A DNA stretch of 64,000 nucleotides from Mesobacillus sp. S13 (GCF_020422885.1 NZ_CP084622.1:166001-230000), one strand, 5' to 3'; numbered from the stretch's first letter, positions 1-8,595 are shown. Program-made: numbers and translations. The notes: a model not told the origin generated them from the sequence alone.

Positions 1-57
1 TGGAAGGCTCGCATTCAGGTTTTCAGGCAGATGAAAATCCATTACACCTGTTTCCAT
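1..57 (-). CDS. QueA-like protein, N-terminal fragment (cut by window edge)
   Basis: Only the first 19 codons lie inside the window. The ATG (57-55) overlaps the TAA stop of the SDR gene by one base, which suggests translational coupling. The residues FHLPENLNASLP resemble the N-terminus of S-adenosylmethionine:tRNA ribosyltransferase-isomerase (QueA) relatives, which typically begin with F-x-LP-x-x-L and then a proline-rich PPE motif. That is a family resemblance on a very short stretch; the catalytic part is outside the window, so the product name is tentative. Confidence 0.4.
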   Translation of the reverse strand, partial: METGVMDFHLPENLNASLP

Positions 58-773
58 TACAATCCCTCCTCTGATTGAGCTTCAAAGCGTTGGCCATTAA
101 TCCCTTTTGCTTTATCCGATGCTAAATGAAGGAAGATATCCACGACATCCTCAGGTTTTGCTAAAGGGTAATCGCAATCAGGAACAGCTAATTGATGCAT
201 TTCAGTGTCCATCTCGCCCGGGTCGACCATATTGACACGAACATTGGTATCACTTAACTCATCTGCCCAAGTTTGAGTAAGGCCTTCTACAGCGAATTTT
301 GATATCCCATATGCTCCCCAGCCTGCATATCCAACGTGACCAGCTTCAGACGTCACATTGATAATGGAACCTTCATTGTGCTCAAGCATGACAGGGATGA
401 CTCTTTGGCTAACTAGAAATGCTGAGACTACATTGACTCTTAACACCTCTGCAAAATCCTCTTCAGGATAATCCAGAAGCAAAGGCATTGGACTAGGGCC
501 TAATACGGAAGCATTATTGATCAACACATCGATTTGCCCATATGCTTCCTGAGTTAAAGCTACGAAACGTTCCACATCCCTAGGCTGTGATACATCCGCT
601 CGTATCGCCAATACTTCTGCACCAAAACCCTCGGCTTCTTGTTTTACTTTCTCCAGGCTTTTCTCGGACCTCGAGCAGATCGCAAGTCTTGCTCCTTCCC
701 TCGCGAATGCCATTGTTAATGCTTTTCCTAAACCTTTAGAGGCACCAGTTATCATCACTACTTTTTTATTCAT
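57..773 (-). CDS. SDR-family oxidoreductase
   Basis: Short-chain dehydrogenase/reductase of 238 aa, the usual length for a classical SDR. The Rossmann dinucleotide motif TGASKGLG is at residues 9-16, NNAS at 86-89, and the catalytic set is S142, Y155 and K159 (YGISK). An arginine near 35 (CSR) hints at NADP(H) preference. The substrate cannot be read from the sequence. The gene has a strong AAGGAGAG ribosome site about 10 nt before the ATG. It overlaps the following QueA-like gene by one base, so the two are probably one transcript. Confidence 0.85.
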   Translation of the reverse strand: MNKKVVMITGASKGLGKALTMAFAREGARLAICSRSEKSLEKVKQEAEGFGAEVLAIRADVSQPRDVERFVALTQEAYGQIDVLINNASVLGPSPMPLLLDYPEEDFAEVLRVNVVSAFLVSQRVIPVMLEHNEGSIINVTSEAGHVGYAGWGAYGISKFAVEGLTQTWADELSDTNVRVNMVDPGEMDTEMHQLAVPDCDYPLAKPEDVVDIFLHLASDKAKGINGQRFEAQSEEGL

Positions 774-1056
774 TTATCATCATCTCTCCTTATTTGCTTG
801 TTGTATTAAGCATAAGGGGAATTAACAAAATTTCCCTCAGGAGAAAGCTTGAACTTTTCCTACAACTTTTGGATGAGAAAAATGGGAGGTTGTTGATTTA
901 GATGTTATTTGGATGTGGTGAGAGCAGAAGAGCGGAGGAGTGTGAAATTAAATTGCGTTTACAAGCTTGCTTGGGGAGGAGTCCTGTTCAAACCTCGTTA
1001 TTTTTTTGGAAGTCATGTTATTGGCGAACTGGAAAAAAACGTCCGGAATTTCCTAG
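774..1056. other. Intergenic region upstream of the SDR gene
   Basis: Gap on the 5-prime side of the SDR gene. It should hold that gene's promoter, but I could not place convincing -35/-10 boxes. No ORF with a credible ribosome site is seen. The repeat array at 1057-1150 forms its far end. Confidence 0.5.
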
Positions 1057-1150
1057 TCGCTAATAAAATATGATTTTCGCCAATAAAATTAAATTTTCGC
1101 CAATAAAATCGGAAAATCGCCAATAAAGTTGTGAAGATCGCCAATAAAAT
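1057..1150 (-). repeat. Tandem array A, 20-bp period, 5 copies
   Basis: The motif TCGCCAATAAAAT (as read on +) starts at 1057, 1077, 1097, 1117 and 1138, so spacing is 20, 20, 20 and 21 bp. Read on the transcribed (-) strand each unit is ATTTTATTGGCGA plus about 7 variable bases. It lies between a terminator hairpin and the SDR gene. The GCGA core preceded by T/A-rich sequence resembles array F near 48.6 kb. Confidence 0.9.
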
Positions 1151-1279
1151 TTTCCAAGTTAAAAATACAGGCGTTGCGAATTTTGTTCCTTTTATAAGCG
1201 AAAGTAAAGTTGGAACCTAATTTTTTTCGAGTATATTTATAATTCAGGTCCTAATTTGACTCATTAATGGTGAACCAAG

Positions 1280-1322
1280 CCTGAAAAAAAGCGGTGGCAT
1301 CATTCTATGCCACCGCTTTAAT
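1280..1322 (-). terminator. Rho-independent terminator of the acidic hypothetical gene
   Basis: The stem GCGGTGGCAT / ATGCCACCGC has a 6-nt loop and is followed on the minus strand by a run of seven T. It begins a few bases after the stop codon at 1326. Confidence 0.9.
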
Positions 1323-1325
1323 AGT

Positions 1326-2018
1326 TTAATCTTCGTATCCTTGCATGGAATCCATGTGGCTGGCGATCATCGCAATGATGGTAGGAGCCTCTTCTTTTGT
1401 AAAAATGAAGTTCGTTTCGTCTTTGATCATTTCGTCATCTTCAGTCCAGATCCGATTGATGCGGCGCAGGACTCCGTCACCTGTATCCTGTACAAGCCCA
1501 AACTGATAGGTCACTTCCACATCATCTTCCATCAGGAAGGCTGTAACCTCAGGAGTTTCCCACTCAACATCGATTTCCTCGAGGATATCATCCTCATCTA
1601 TCAGCTCCGCCACATATAGCTCATCATCTTCATCGATTCCGTCATCTTCATAATATACAGTATCGTCATCTTCCGTTGCATAAACGATATCGAGTTCGTC
1701 TTCATCGTCGTTTATGTAATCGTGGAATCCTTGGTGAACCGCATCGACAATATCATCAATATCTGAAAGAATGACCCGAGCTGGCTGCCCCAGGTCTTCG
1801 TCGATGGTTTCCGTATAAAATTCCTCATTATACGGGTCAAAGTATAATATATAGAAATAATCTCTTTCACCATCATCATAGTCCACAAAGAACTGAATCC
1901 GCGGATGTTTCGCGCCTCTCTCAACAGCCATCTGGCCTTCTTGATCATATTTTTCGCAAATAGACTCAAGATGGTCCTGCAGCTCTCCAACTACCCGATC
2001 AAACCATTCCATAGACAT
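1326..2018 (-). CDS. Acidic conserved hypothetical protein
   Basis: A protein of about 230 aa, extremely rich in Asp and Glu, especially from about residue 105 to 165, with almost no Lys in the middle. It has no signal peptide or membrane segment, so it is probably cytoplasmic. I do not recognise a named domain. An upstream in-frame ATG at 2027 touches the AGGAAGGG ribosome site; the ATG at 2018 sits 9 nt beyond it and is the better start. The gene is single, with its own terminator, and is flanked on both sides by repeat arrays (A and B). Confidence 0.75.
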   Translation of the reverse strand: MSMEWFDRVVGELQDHLESICEKYDQEGQMAVERGAKHPRIQFFVDYDDGERDYFYILYFDPYNEEFYTETIDEDLGQPARVILSDIDDIVDAVHQGFHDYINDDEDELDIVYATEDDDTVYYEDDGIDEDDELYVAELIDEDDILEEIDVEWETPEVTAFLMEDDVEVTYQFGLVQDTGDGVLRRINRIWTEDDEMIKDETNFIFTKEEAPTIIAMIASHMDSMQGYED

Positions 2019-2135
2019 AGAAATCATCCCTTCCTCTTTATTCTCGATTAGCTTGCCCTAAGATTCACATTTTTTGTGTTAGTAAATTAGAGGAAATGGA
2101 GAAGGCGGCTTAGCCTGAGGCAAGGAAAGTAGATA

Positions 2136-2450
2136 ATAGCGTCTGCATTGCCCCAAAAAGAGGAATGGAAGCTAAAACGGTAAAAGGGAAGCGTCTGCAT
2201 TGCCCGAAAAGGCATAATGGAAGCCCGAATGGTAAAAGGAAAGCGTCTGCATTGCCCCAAAAAGAGGAATGGAGGCTAAAACGGTAAAAGGGAAGCGTCT
2301 GCATTGCCCGAAAATGAAGAAAGGAAGCGAAAACGGTAAAAGGAGAGTGTCTGCATTGCCCGAAAATGCATAATGGAAGCCCGAATGGTAAAAGTAAAGC
2401 CTCTGCATTGACCGAAAGTGAGAAGAGTAAACCAAAAGGGTAAGAGGACC
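2136..2450 (-). repeat. Tandem array B, exact 52-bp period, 6 copies
   Basis: The anchor GTCTGCATTGCC starts at 2141, 2193, 2245, 2297 and 2349, and a variant at 2401; every interval is exactly 52 bp. Units 1 and 3 are nearly identical, as are units 2 and 5, so the array is a mosaic of sub-types. It has no stop codons in some frames for over 300 bp, but those frames are only the periodic repeat read as protein. It lies upstream of the acidic hypothetical gene. Confidence 0.93.
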
Positions 2451-2483
2451 CCTCCTTACCGTGATCTCCCATCAACGCAGAGA

Positions 2484-2520
2484 AAAACCGCCTGCAATCA
2501 AACGTCCAGGCGGTTCTCTT
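2484..2520 (-). terminator. Terminator of the isp/nuclease operon
   Basis: The stem AACCGCCTGGACG / CAGGCGGTT is followed on the minus strand by TTTT. It lies directly after the stop codon at 2521. Confidence 0.85.
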
Positions 2521-3294
2521 CTATAGCCCAAGCATCTCTCTAGCTTTCTCCGGGTAATCAATAAAGGGGTTTCGGTTGCCCTGCAACTCCTGGATTGCGG
2601 CATTCCGATGCTTTTCGTATAGCGTAACAGGATAATCAAAATGCCATCTCAGCAAAAGGTCAAAATTCATTTGATTATCCAGAAGGATGACATCCCTATA
2701 TCTCAAAGCAAAATAAAATACAGCTCTCGCAACAATACCTTTTCCGTATTCAGGTTCGAACTTTGCTGCTTCCACCATGCCGCAGCCAGACCGTATGCCT
2801 GAAGCAGCTAGCTCAGGTTCATAGGATGAGAAATCGTGATAAGGGTGATTGCTTCTCATGCTGTTGCATGCTGGTTCACAGGCAAACAAATGGTGAAGAT
2901 CGCCTCGCATCGGCTCCTTACCATCAAACCATGATTGGGGCACTACATGTTCGGTATTGAAAAGAGAATCAGAACTGGCTATAAAGCCTCCTTGCCTCAA
3001 GGTGTCCAGAATTCTCAAATCCTCTTCAATCACTTCAACAGGGTCAAGGTCCTGTCCGGAATACAGGCTCTTCAGTTGGAGGTTCTCCTGCAGGTCCACC
3101 CATGGATAAACGTAGTCATGCGGTGAATATTTTAAATGGGAGGAGTGTGTCGAGAATAGCAGCGAATGAAGCTCTGCTGGACCGAAAACAGCGTCACAAT
3201 AATATTCATCACGCATTCTCGAGTCCAGTTCTGCATCATAATACGTTTTATTCTCAATGTTGTGAATGTACGCCTCACTAGCTGATAAAATCAT
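2521..3294 (-). CDS. Endonuclease I-family (His-Me finger) nuclease, cytoplasmic form
   Basis: A 257-aa protein with the endonuclease I core. EHVVPQSWF at about 115-123 gives the catalytic His (H116), GDLHHLF lies at 131-137, and the following Asn/Arg (N144, MRSN) would help bind the metal. The C-terminal NRNPFIDYP motif is typical of this family, which includes the secreted B. subtilis YurI/BsnA-type nucleases. No signal peptide is visible, so this one appears intracellular. Its ATG overlaps the stop of the upstream subtilisin gene by 4 bp (ATGA), so the two are co-translated. Confidence 0.83.
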   Translation of the reverse strand: MILSASEAYIHNIENKTYYDAELDSRMRDEYYCDAVFGPAELHSLLFSTHSSHLKYSPHDYVYPWVDLQENLQLKSLYSGQDLDPVEVIEEDLRILDTLRQGGFIASSDSLFNTEHVVPQSWFDGKEPMRGDLHHLFACEPACNSMRSNHPYHDFSSYEPELAASGIRSGCGMVEAAKFEPEYGKGIVARAVFYFALRYRDVILLDNQMNFDLLLRWHFDYPVTLYEKHRNAAIQELQGNRNPFIDYPEKAREMLGL

Positions 3295-4256
3295 ATCGCA
3301 TCCATGACCATCGTTTTAAAGCTCTGGTCGAAGATTTCGGCCAGGTGCTCAGGAACAGTCAGGTATACGAGTCCATTGCCTTCGAGCTTCGGTGAATTGC
3401 CGAGTGGCACCGTCCGCTTGACCAGCTGTGCGTAAAGCTCAGGTTCTGTTAGCTCTCGCTCAAATTGGACTTTTGCATATGTCTTGATCAATGCCAGTGC
3501 GCCGGATACATGCGGAGCAGCCATGGAAGTACCGCTCAAGGTCGCATATTTTCCGTTTAGATAAGTTGAAGTGATCCGCTCACCTGGAGCCACGACATCT
3601 ATTTCATTATGGGAGTTGGTAAAATCGGATGAACCTCGTTCAAGGTTCACTGCTCCGACACTGATGACTTCGTTATAAGCACCAGGATAGGCAAATTCAT
3701 TGGTGGAATCGTCGCCATCTCCTTCATTGCCAGCGGCACAGACGACAAGGATATTCTTTTTTACAGCGGCTTGAATCGCCTCATGCAATTCGGGGACGTC
3801 TGCCGGGCCGCCCAGAGACATTGAGATAATATCTGCTTCTTGCTCGATGGCATAATGAATGCCTTTGATAATCCATTCATATTTTCCTGAACCAGCTTTG
3901 TTCAAAACTTTGACGATCAGCAAACCAGCCTCTGGTGCAACGCCGATGACGCCTGCCTCATTTTTCTGAGCGGCAATCGTGCCAGCCACGTGTGTACCAT
4001 GACCATTATAATCGGTATAGAGATCAGGATTGCCGCGGTCATCGTCTGTAAAATTCCTGCCACCGATTATTCGTTCTTTTAAATCAGGGTGTGTTGTCTC
4101 ACAGCCTGTGTCCAGTACAGCAACCTTCATTCCCTTTCCTTTCGTTTCGTTCCAAAGCCTAGGTGCCTGGATCAGCTCAACACCTTTAGGCACCTCCAAA
4201 ATTTCCTCAGCTTCTGCAATCACGGTATAAGGGATAACGCGAACACCTTGCTCCAT
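3291..4256 (-). CDS. isp: Intracellular subtilisin-family serine protease
   Basis: A 321-aa S8 peptidase matching intracellular subtilisins (B. subtilis IspA is about 319 aa). Catalytic triad: D49 (VAVLDTGC), H86 (NGHGTH) and S244 (GTSMAAPH), with oxyanion Asn N177 (AAGN). There is no secretion signal. The short N-terminal extension carries the IPY motif that in this family occupies the active site as an inhibitory propeptide. A strong AAGGAGGG ribosome site precedes the ATG. It forms a two-gene operon with the downstream nuclease. In relatives the protease degrades cytoplasmic protein in stationary phase and sporulation. Confidence 0.92.
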   Translation of the reverse strand: MEQGVRVIPYTVIAEAEEILEVPKGVELIQAPRLWNETKGKGMKVAVLDTGCETTHPDLKERIIGGRNFTDDDRGNPDLYTDYNGHGTHVAGTIAAQKNEAGVIGVAPEAGLLIVKVLNKAGSGKYEWIIKGIHYAIEQEADIISMSLGGPADVPELHEAIQAAVKKNILVVCAAGNEGDGDDSTNEFAYPGAYNEVISVGAVNLERGSSDFTNSHNEIDVVAPGERITSTYLNGKYATLSGTSMAAPHVSGALALIKTYAKVQFERELTEPELYAQLVKRTVPLGNSPKLEGNGLVYLTVPEHLAEIFDQSFKTMVMDAI

Positions 4257-4514
4257 ATCTTTCCCTCCTTAGAGATAAAATTGAAGCGAGTTCTAGTTGT
4301 GTTAATAAGTCTAACAATTCTGACTATTAATAAAAAGGACCGATAGTAGGGGATTTACTAGAAATAAATATACAAAATTGGGCAATTTATCCTAATAGAT
4401 TTAACTTGATATTATTCTGTAAACGTCTGAGAAAACTGGAAAAGGAATCGTCCGGCTTGGTTGCATTACACCCATCCGCAGGTTGAACACTACTTCCTAA
4501 GGGGTGAATATACT

Positions 4515-4958
4515 TTGAACGTCGTAACGACATTTGTCGATAAAAGAAAGCAAAAACAAGTGAAATATGAGCGAGCGATGCTCCGTGAATTATCAATCAA
4601 CATCCTGCAGGCCAGGGTGAAACAATATTTTGGCTCATCAAGGCTCACGTCGAACCTGATCATGAATTCAGGAATCGAAGAAGCTTGTTATGATGTAGCG
4701 ATAGAAGCCTATTTACTCGGCGCCAAGTTCAGCCGTTTTGGATATTTCGGAGAACCACTGGAGGATGTCAAACCTCGCTGTGAAAAAGAAGAACGTCACC
4801 TGATTGACACCTTGTATAACTTTTTCCTTTTTTGGGGGAAGGGAGAAGAAGGAGTGGGTTCAGAGGAGCTATATTATTTATGCGAGCAATATTGTGATAG
4901 CTGGTGGAGAGAAGGATTCATGAAGGGTGAAAAGAAATATAAGCTAAGGCTGCATTAA
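4515..4958 (+). CDS. ybaK: YbaK-like DUF2521 protein
   Basis: A conserved cytoplasmic protein of about 147 aa and unknown function. The call rests on family appearance and on position directly before cwlD-salA, as in B. subtilis. An in-frame ATG exists at 4461, but it would start inside the divergent promoter region with no ribosome site. The TTG at 4515 has AAGGGGTG at the right distance and gives the N-terminus MNVVTTFVDKRKQ, so I use that. The C-terminal half is rich in aromatic residues and Cys. It is divergent from isp across a 258-bp gap. Confidence 0.75.
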   Translation: MNVVTTFVDKRKQKQVKYERAMLRELSINILQARVKQYFGSSRLTSNLIMNSGIEEACYDVAIEAYLLGAKFSRFGYFGEPLEDVKPRCEKEERHLIDTLYNFFLFWGKGEEGVGSEELYYLCEQYCDSWWREGFMKGEKKYKLRLH

Positions 4959-5034
4959 GGGCGAGAGTTCTAAACCGCCGACCCGTCCCATATAGTTTAT
5001 TATCAGGGACTAGCTGGGGAGGATGGAATAGAAC

Positions 5035-5751
5035 ATGCTAAAGAAAATAAAAATTGGATTATTCGCAGCCGGTCTTGCCGTGCTGTTCCTCATATTGCAG
5101 TATGATTTTACCGAAAATGATTCATGGGAATCCTGGAACCTGCCGCTTTCGGGGAAAATCATCTATCTGGACCCAGGGCATGGCGGGGTCGACCCTGGGG
5201 CAGGAGAGGATGAGCCTTTTGAAAAAGATATCGCACTTAATGTTACCTTGAAGCTGCGGGATTACCTCCAGCAGCAGGGAGCCCTCGTCATCATGACGCG
5301 TGAAACAGATATTGACCTTGCGGATAAAGGACTTAAGGGCTACAGTAAGCGGAAGGTCCAGGATTTGAAAAGGAGACTCGATTTGATCAATGAATCGGAA
5401 GCTGACTTTTTTGCAACGATCCACTTGAACGCAATACCTTCGTCCAAATGGAAAGGGGCTCAAACCTTCTACTCCACGAACTACAAAGAAAACAAGCGAG
5501 CCGCCAAACTGATCCAGGACGAATTACGCCGTAACCTTGAGAATACAGATCGAGATGCAAAGGCAGCGAATAGTATTTATCTGCTGAAGCATACCAATAA
5601 ACCGGGAGTTTTGGTCGAGATCGGATTTCTCTCCAACCCGCAGGAAGCGGCAAACCTTAGAGATGAAGCATATCAGGAAAAAGTAGCTGCCTCTATTTAC
5701 GAAGGCATGCTCCGATATTTTACAGATGAACAGAAGTTTTGGGAAAAATAA
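5035..5751 (+). CDS. cwlD: N-acetylmuramoyl-L-alanine amidase CwlD (spore cortex)
   Basis: A 238-aa Amidase_3 enzyme with an uncleaved N-terminal membrane anchor (residues 7-22). Zinc ligands are H49 (DPGHGG), E63 (FEKD) and H130 (ATIHLNA); the catalytic Glu is E195 (VEIGFLSN). In Bacillus CwlD removes the peptide side chain so that PdaA can form muramic-delta-lactam, the cortex mark recognised by germination lytic enzymes. Neighbours ybaK and salA match B. subtilis. The GGGGAGG ribosome site is 12 nt from the ATG, slightly long. Confidence 0.94.
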   Translation: MLKKIKIGLFAAGLAVLFLILQYDFTENDSWESWNLPLSGKIIYLDPGHGGVDPGAGEDEPFEKDIALNVTLKLRDYLQQQGALVIMTRETDIDLADKGLKGYSKRKVQDLKRRLDLINESEADFFATIHLNAIPSSKWKGAQTFYSTNYKENKRAAKLIQDELRRNLENTDRDAKAANSIYLLKHTNKPGVLVEIGFLSNPQEAANLRDEAYQEKVAASIYEGMLRYFTDEQKFWEK

Positions 5752-5777
5752 AGAAGGGTCATGGATCCTTCTTTTTC
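5751..5777 (+). terminator. Terminator after cwlD
   Basis: The stem AAGAAGG / CCTTCTT is followed by TTTTT. It starts at the cwlD stop codon and separates it from salA. Confidence 0.75.
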
Positions 5778-5914
5778 ATTTGGGGTTTTTAGGTGTTTGA
5801 TCCGTTTTGAATGGCGGCAATATCTTAATAATGTCTGTATTAACCCAACCCTCCTTGTATATGGTAAAAATATCTTTCAGAAATGTGTGATAGGTTTAAC
5901 ACTTAGGAATTTTA

Positions 5915-5929
5915 TCATTATGGTATACT
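5915..5929 (+). promoter_or_regulatory. Putative extended -10 promoter of salA
   Basis: TATACT at 5924-5929 is preceded by TGG, an extended -10 arrangement. The -35 region is poor. It lies 39 bp before the salA ATG. Confidence 0.45.
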
Positions 5930-5967
5930 GTCCTTGGAGATAAATTTTTACAGAGGAAGGTGTCAAA

Positions 5968-7023
5968 ATGTTAACTGAAGCTAAGGTACGAGAAAGTTTA
6001 AAAGACATTAAGGAACCATTTTTACATAAAACACTCGAAGAGATCAATGCCATCGAAGAAATCAAGATTAAAGAAGAGAAGAACCATGTAAGCGTTAAAA
6101 TTGGCATCGCCAAAACAGGTACAGCCGAGCAGCTGCAGCTGCAAACAGAAATTGTCAATGTTTTAAAAGGCGCTGGAGCGGCATCTGTAGGTCTGCGATT
6201 CTTTGACCTTCCTGCAGAAGTCCTCTCTAAATACCAGACAGCAGCTCCGGAAGAAGAAGAAGGCCTGCTTTCTCCTAATAACCAAACAACATTCATCGCA
6301 ATCGCGAGCGGAAAAGGCGGAGTGGGTAAATCCACTGTATCCGTGAACCTTGCTGTCTCTCTTGCGCGTTTAGGCAAAAAAGTCGGACTTGTGGATGCGG
6401 ACATCTATGGTTTCAGTGTTCCTGACATGATGGGAATCACGAAGCGTCCGGTTGTAAGGGGAGAAAGAATCATTCCTGTTGAAAGGCACGGAGTGAAGGT
6501 CATCTCTATGGGATTTTTTGTGGAAGATAATGCACCGATCATCTGGCGCGGACCGATGCTTGGAAAAATGCTGAACAGCTTCTTCAATGAAGTCGAGTGG
6601 GGAGAATTGGATTACCTCTTATTGGACTTGCCTCCAGGAACAGGAGACGTGGCATTGGATGTGCACACCATGTTGCCATCATGTAAAGAAATCATTGTTA
6701 CTACGCCTCACCCAACGGCTGCATTCGTTGCTGCGCGTGCAGGTGCAATGGCCCTTAGAACAGAACATGAAATTCTTGGTGTCATTGAAAACATGTCCTA
6801 CTTTGAAAGTAAGCTGACTGAGGAAAAAGAATATGTCTTTGGTCAAGGCGGGGGCGAAAAGCTTGCAGACGAGCTAAATACACAGCTATTAGGCAAACTG
6901 CCGTTAGGCCAGCCGACCTGGAATGAAGAAGATTTTGCACCGTCCATCTATCAGGAAGACGATAAGATTGGCGCGATTTATACGAATATTGCCCAGCAAG
7001 TTGTTCAAATGCTTGGAAAATAA
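5968..7023 (+). CDS. salA: Mrp/NBP35-family P-loop ATPase SalA
   Basis: A 351-aa protein with an N-terminal MIP18/DUF59-type domain (about 1-85), then a Mrp ATPase domain with the deviant Walker A GKGGVGKST at 115-123 and the family motif DLPPGTGD. Mrp proteins act as Fe-S cluster carriers; in B. subtilis SalA (Mrp, formerly YbaL) also represses scoC and so raises exoprotease production. The usual C-terminal CxxC of Fe-S carriers is absent, as the region after ENMSYF has no paired cysteines, which favours a SalA-type regulatory role. Located between cwlD and gerD as in B. subtilis. Confidence 0.9.
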   Translation: MLTEAKVRESLKDIKEPFLHKTLEEINAIEEIKIKEEKNHVSVKIGIAKTGTAEQLQLQTEIVNVLKGAGAASVGLRFFDLPAEVLSKYQTAAPEEEEGLLSPNNQTTFIAIASGKGGVGKSTVSVNLAVSLARLGKKVGLVDADIYGFSVPDMMGITKRPVVRGERIIPVERHGVKVISMGFFVEDNAPIIWRGPMLGKMLNSFFNEVEWGELDYLLLDLPPGTGDVALDVHTMLPSCKEIIVTTPHPTAAFVAARAGAMALRTEHEILGVIENMSYFESKLTEEKEYVFGQGGGEKLADELNTQLLGKLPLGQPTWNEEDFAPSIYQEDDKIGAIYTNIAQQVVQMLGK

Positions 7024-7026
7024 TAA

Positions 7027-7065
7027 GAGAGCCTCTCCTGATCGGAGAGGCTCGTTCATTTTTAT
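7027..7065 (+). terminator. Terminator after salA
   Basis: The perfect stem GAGCCTCTCC / GGAGAGGCTC has a 5-nt loop and is followed by a T-rich tract (GTTCATTTTTAT). Confidence 0.8.
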
Positions 7066-7117
7066 ATTCAGTTAATCGGTTGTCGGGGCTGATCAATGGA
7101 CTTTGCTAATCCAATTA

Positions 7118-7753
7118 CTATTGACCTCCAGAACCGCTGCCTGAATCCCCGCCACCGCCGCCAGAACCTCCTCCACCTTCTTCGGAGCCTCCTTCAGACT
7201 TTTGGGTTGGCATTTCCTCAGCAGCTTTGACAATCAACGCTTGAAGTTTGGCTTTGAATAACGGGCTTTCAAAGGTTTCTGTCATGATTTTCTGTAGATG
7301 CTCCCGGTATTCTTTGCTTTTGAGGACGTTAGTTAATTCCTTTTCAAGTTCAGGGTCCTTCATGACTTCAATCATCATGCCCTTATATTCTGGATCCTTC
7401 ATAAGGTCCTTTAACAGCTTTTCATTTTCCTTCTTCATGCTTTTTGCTACACTCTCAGCGAATTTTGGATCTTCAAAGGATTTTTTCCAGAAATCCATTC
7501 CCTTTTCAGATGTCAGTGTTTTTTCAACTGTATCAATTACGACCGGCTGGTCCATTATTAGCTTTTCCTTCATGCCGTCGTCACCCATGACTTCCTGGAT
7601 CGCTTTTTTGCCATCGTCAGTCTTCAGGATATCGACAACCATTTTCTTTGTTTCCTCATAATCGACTTCCCCTGCTGACTCGGCTGGAGAAGCACAGCCG
7701 GCAGCTAAAAGTAAAAAGGAAGCAGGGAGTATAAATTTCACGATTTTCTTCAT
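7118..7753 (-). CDS. gerD: Spore germination lipoprotein GerD
   Basis: About 211 aa. Lipoprotein signal LLLAAGC with the lipidated Cys at residue 20, then a long, charged, largely helical domain, and a low-complexity Gly/Ser tail (about the last 30 residues). GerD clusters germinant receptors into germinosomes in the inner spore membrane. An upstream in-frame start at 7861 was rejected because the ATG at 7753 has AAAGGGG 8 nt before it and gives a proper lipoprotein signal. Gene order with kbaA and pdaB supports the call. A sigma-G-like promoter lies just upstream. Confidence 0.93.
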   Translation of the reverse strand: MKKIVKFILPASFLLLAAGCASPAESAGEVDYEETKKMVVDILKTDDGKKAIQEVMGDDGMKEKLIMDQPVVIDTVEKTLTSEKGMDFWKKSFEDPKFAESVAKSMKKENEKLLKDLMKDPEYKGMMIEVMKDPELEKELTNVLKSKEYREHLQKIMTETFESPLFKAKLQALIVKAAEEMPTQKSEGGSEEGGGGSGGGGGDSGSGSGGQ

Positions 7754-7788
7754 CTTCCATTCCCCTTTCACATAGACAGCCCTAATTT

Positions 7789-7819
7789 TAGGATGAGTAA
7801 AATGACAAATTGTTATGCA
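7789..7819 (-). promoter_or_regulatory. Putative sigma-G promoter of gerD
   Basis: Reading the minus strand: TGCATA (7819-7814), an 18-bp spacer, then CATCCTA (7795-7789). The sigma-G consensus is close to TGMATA-N17/18-CATACTA, so there is one mismatch in the -10. It lies 36 bp before the gerD ATG, and gerD is known to be forespore-expressed in B. subtilis. Confidence 0.65.
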
Positions 7820-7901
7820 CGAATAACGACACCTAGATTTTTCAAATCCGCATTGGTACAATCATATAGTGAAGTTTAATTTTGTTTTGGGGGAAAAAAT
7901 C

Positions 7902-8579
7902 GTGACTAGCCGTAATTGGGTACACTTATTTCTCACCACTTTAGCAGTTGGGGCGGTAACAACTGCTGTCGTTGGTTTTATTGTCCGCTGGAGTGAATTC
8001 CAGCACCTGCTGAGTGATTTCAACATTCTAGAATTCCTTTCAATTTTAGTATGGCTAATGGGTGTTGGACTTATATTTAGCATTCTTAGCCAAATGGGTT
8101 TCTTTGCATATTTGACAGTGCACCGCTTTGGACTGGGTATTTTTAAATCATTATGGAATCCAGTACAGGTCCTGTTGATTGCGTTTGTATTGTTTGACCT
8201 TGTCTACTTGCGTTTTGCCACATTTGCGGAAAATGGCGAGAGTATCATGTCCTATTTAGGACTTGCTGTGATCGTACTGGTTGCTGGACTGATTGTGGCG
8301 TTCATGAAGGTTAAGCAAACAAATAAAGAAGCTTTTATACCAGCATTGTTTTTCATGATTGTCGTAACAGTGGTTGAATGGGTGCCTGTACTCCGTGTGA
8401 ACGAGCATAGCTGGCTTTATCTCATGCTATTTCCATTGTTAGTTTGTAATGCCTACCAGCTATTGGTTCTTCATAAGCTGAACCAAAAATCACTTCAGGA
8501 ACGGAAGGTTCTTGAAGAAAAGGCTAAGTCAAATGTGAAACCTAATAAAAAGGCACAAAAAAAGCCGTCCAACGCATAG
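7902..8579 (+). CDS. kbaA: KinB-signalling activator KbaA
   Basis: An integral membrane protein of about 225 aa with six predicted hydrophobic segments and a Lys-rich cytoplasmic tail. KbaA is required for the KinB histidine-kinase input to the sporulation phosphorelay in B. subtilis. A GTG at 7869 would give a longer product, but GGGGG at 7889-7893 serves the GTG at 7902 with an 8-nt gap, giving MTSRNWVHLFL. It is divergent from gerD and convergent with pdaB, sharing a bidirectional terminator. Confidence 0.88.
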   Translation: MTSRNWVHLFLTTLAVGAVTTAVVGFIVRWSEFQHLLSDFNILEFLSILVWLMGVGLIFSILSQMGFFAYLTVHRFGLGIFKSLWNPVQVLLIAFVLFDLVYLRFATFAENGESIMSYLGLAVIVLVAGLIVAFMKVKQTNKEAFIPALFFMIVVTVVEWVPVLRVNEHSWLYLMLFPLLVCNAYQLLVLHKLNQKSLQERKVLEEKAKSNVKPNKKAQKKPSNA

Positions 8580-8595
8580 TTGGACGGTTATTTAT
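8561..8595. terminator. Bidirectional terminator between kbaA and pdaB
   Basis: The stem CCGTCCAAC / GTTGGACGG has an A-run on the 5-prime side and a T-rich tract on the 3-prime side, so it can work for both convergent genes. It overlaps the kbaA stop codon. Confidence 0.85.

Noticed and set aside
2110..2475. 121-aa and 87-aa minus-strand ORFs
   Set aside because: They are array B read as protein; the residues simply repeat with the 52-bp period in shifting frames and there is no ribosome site.
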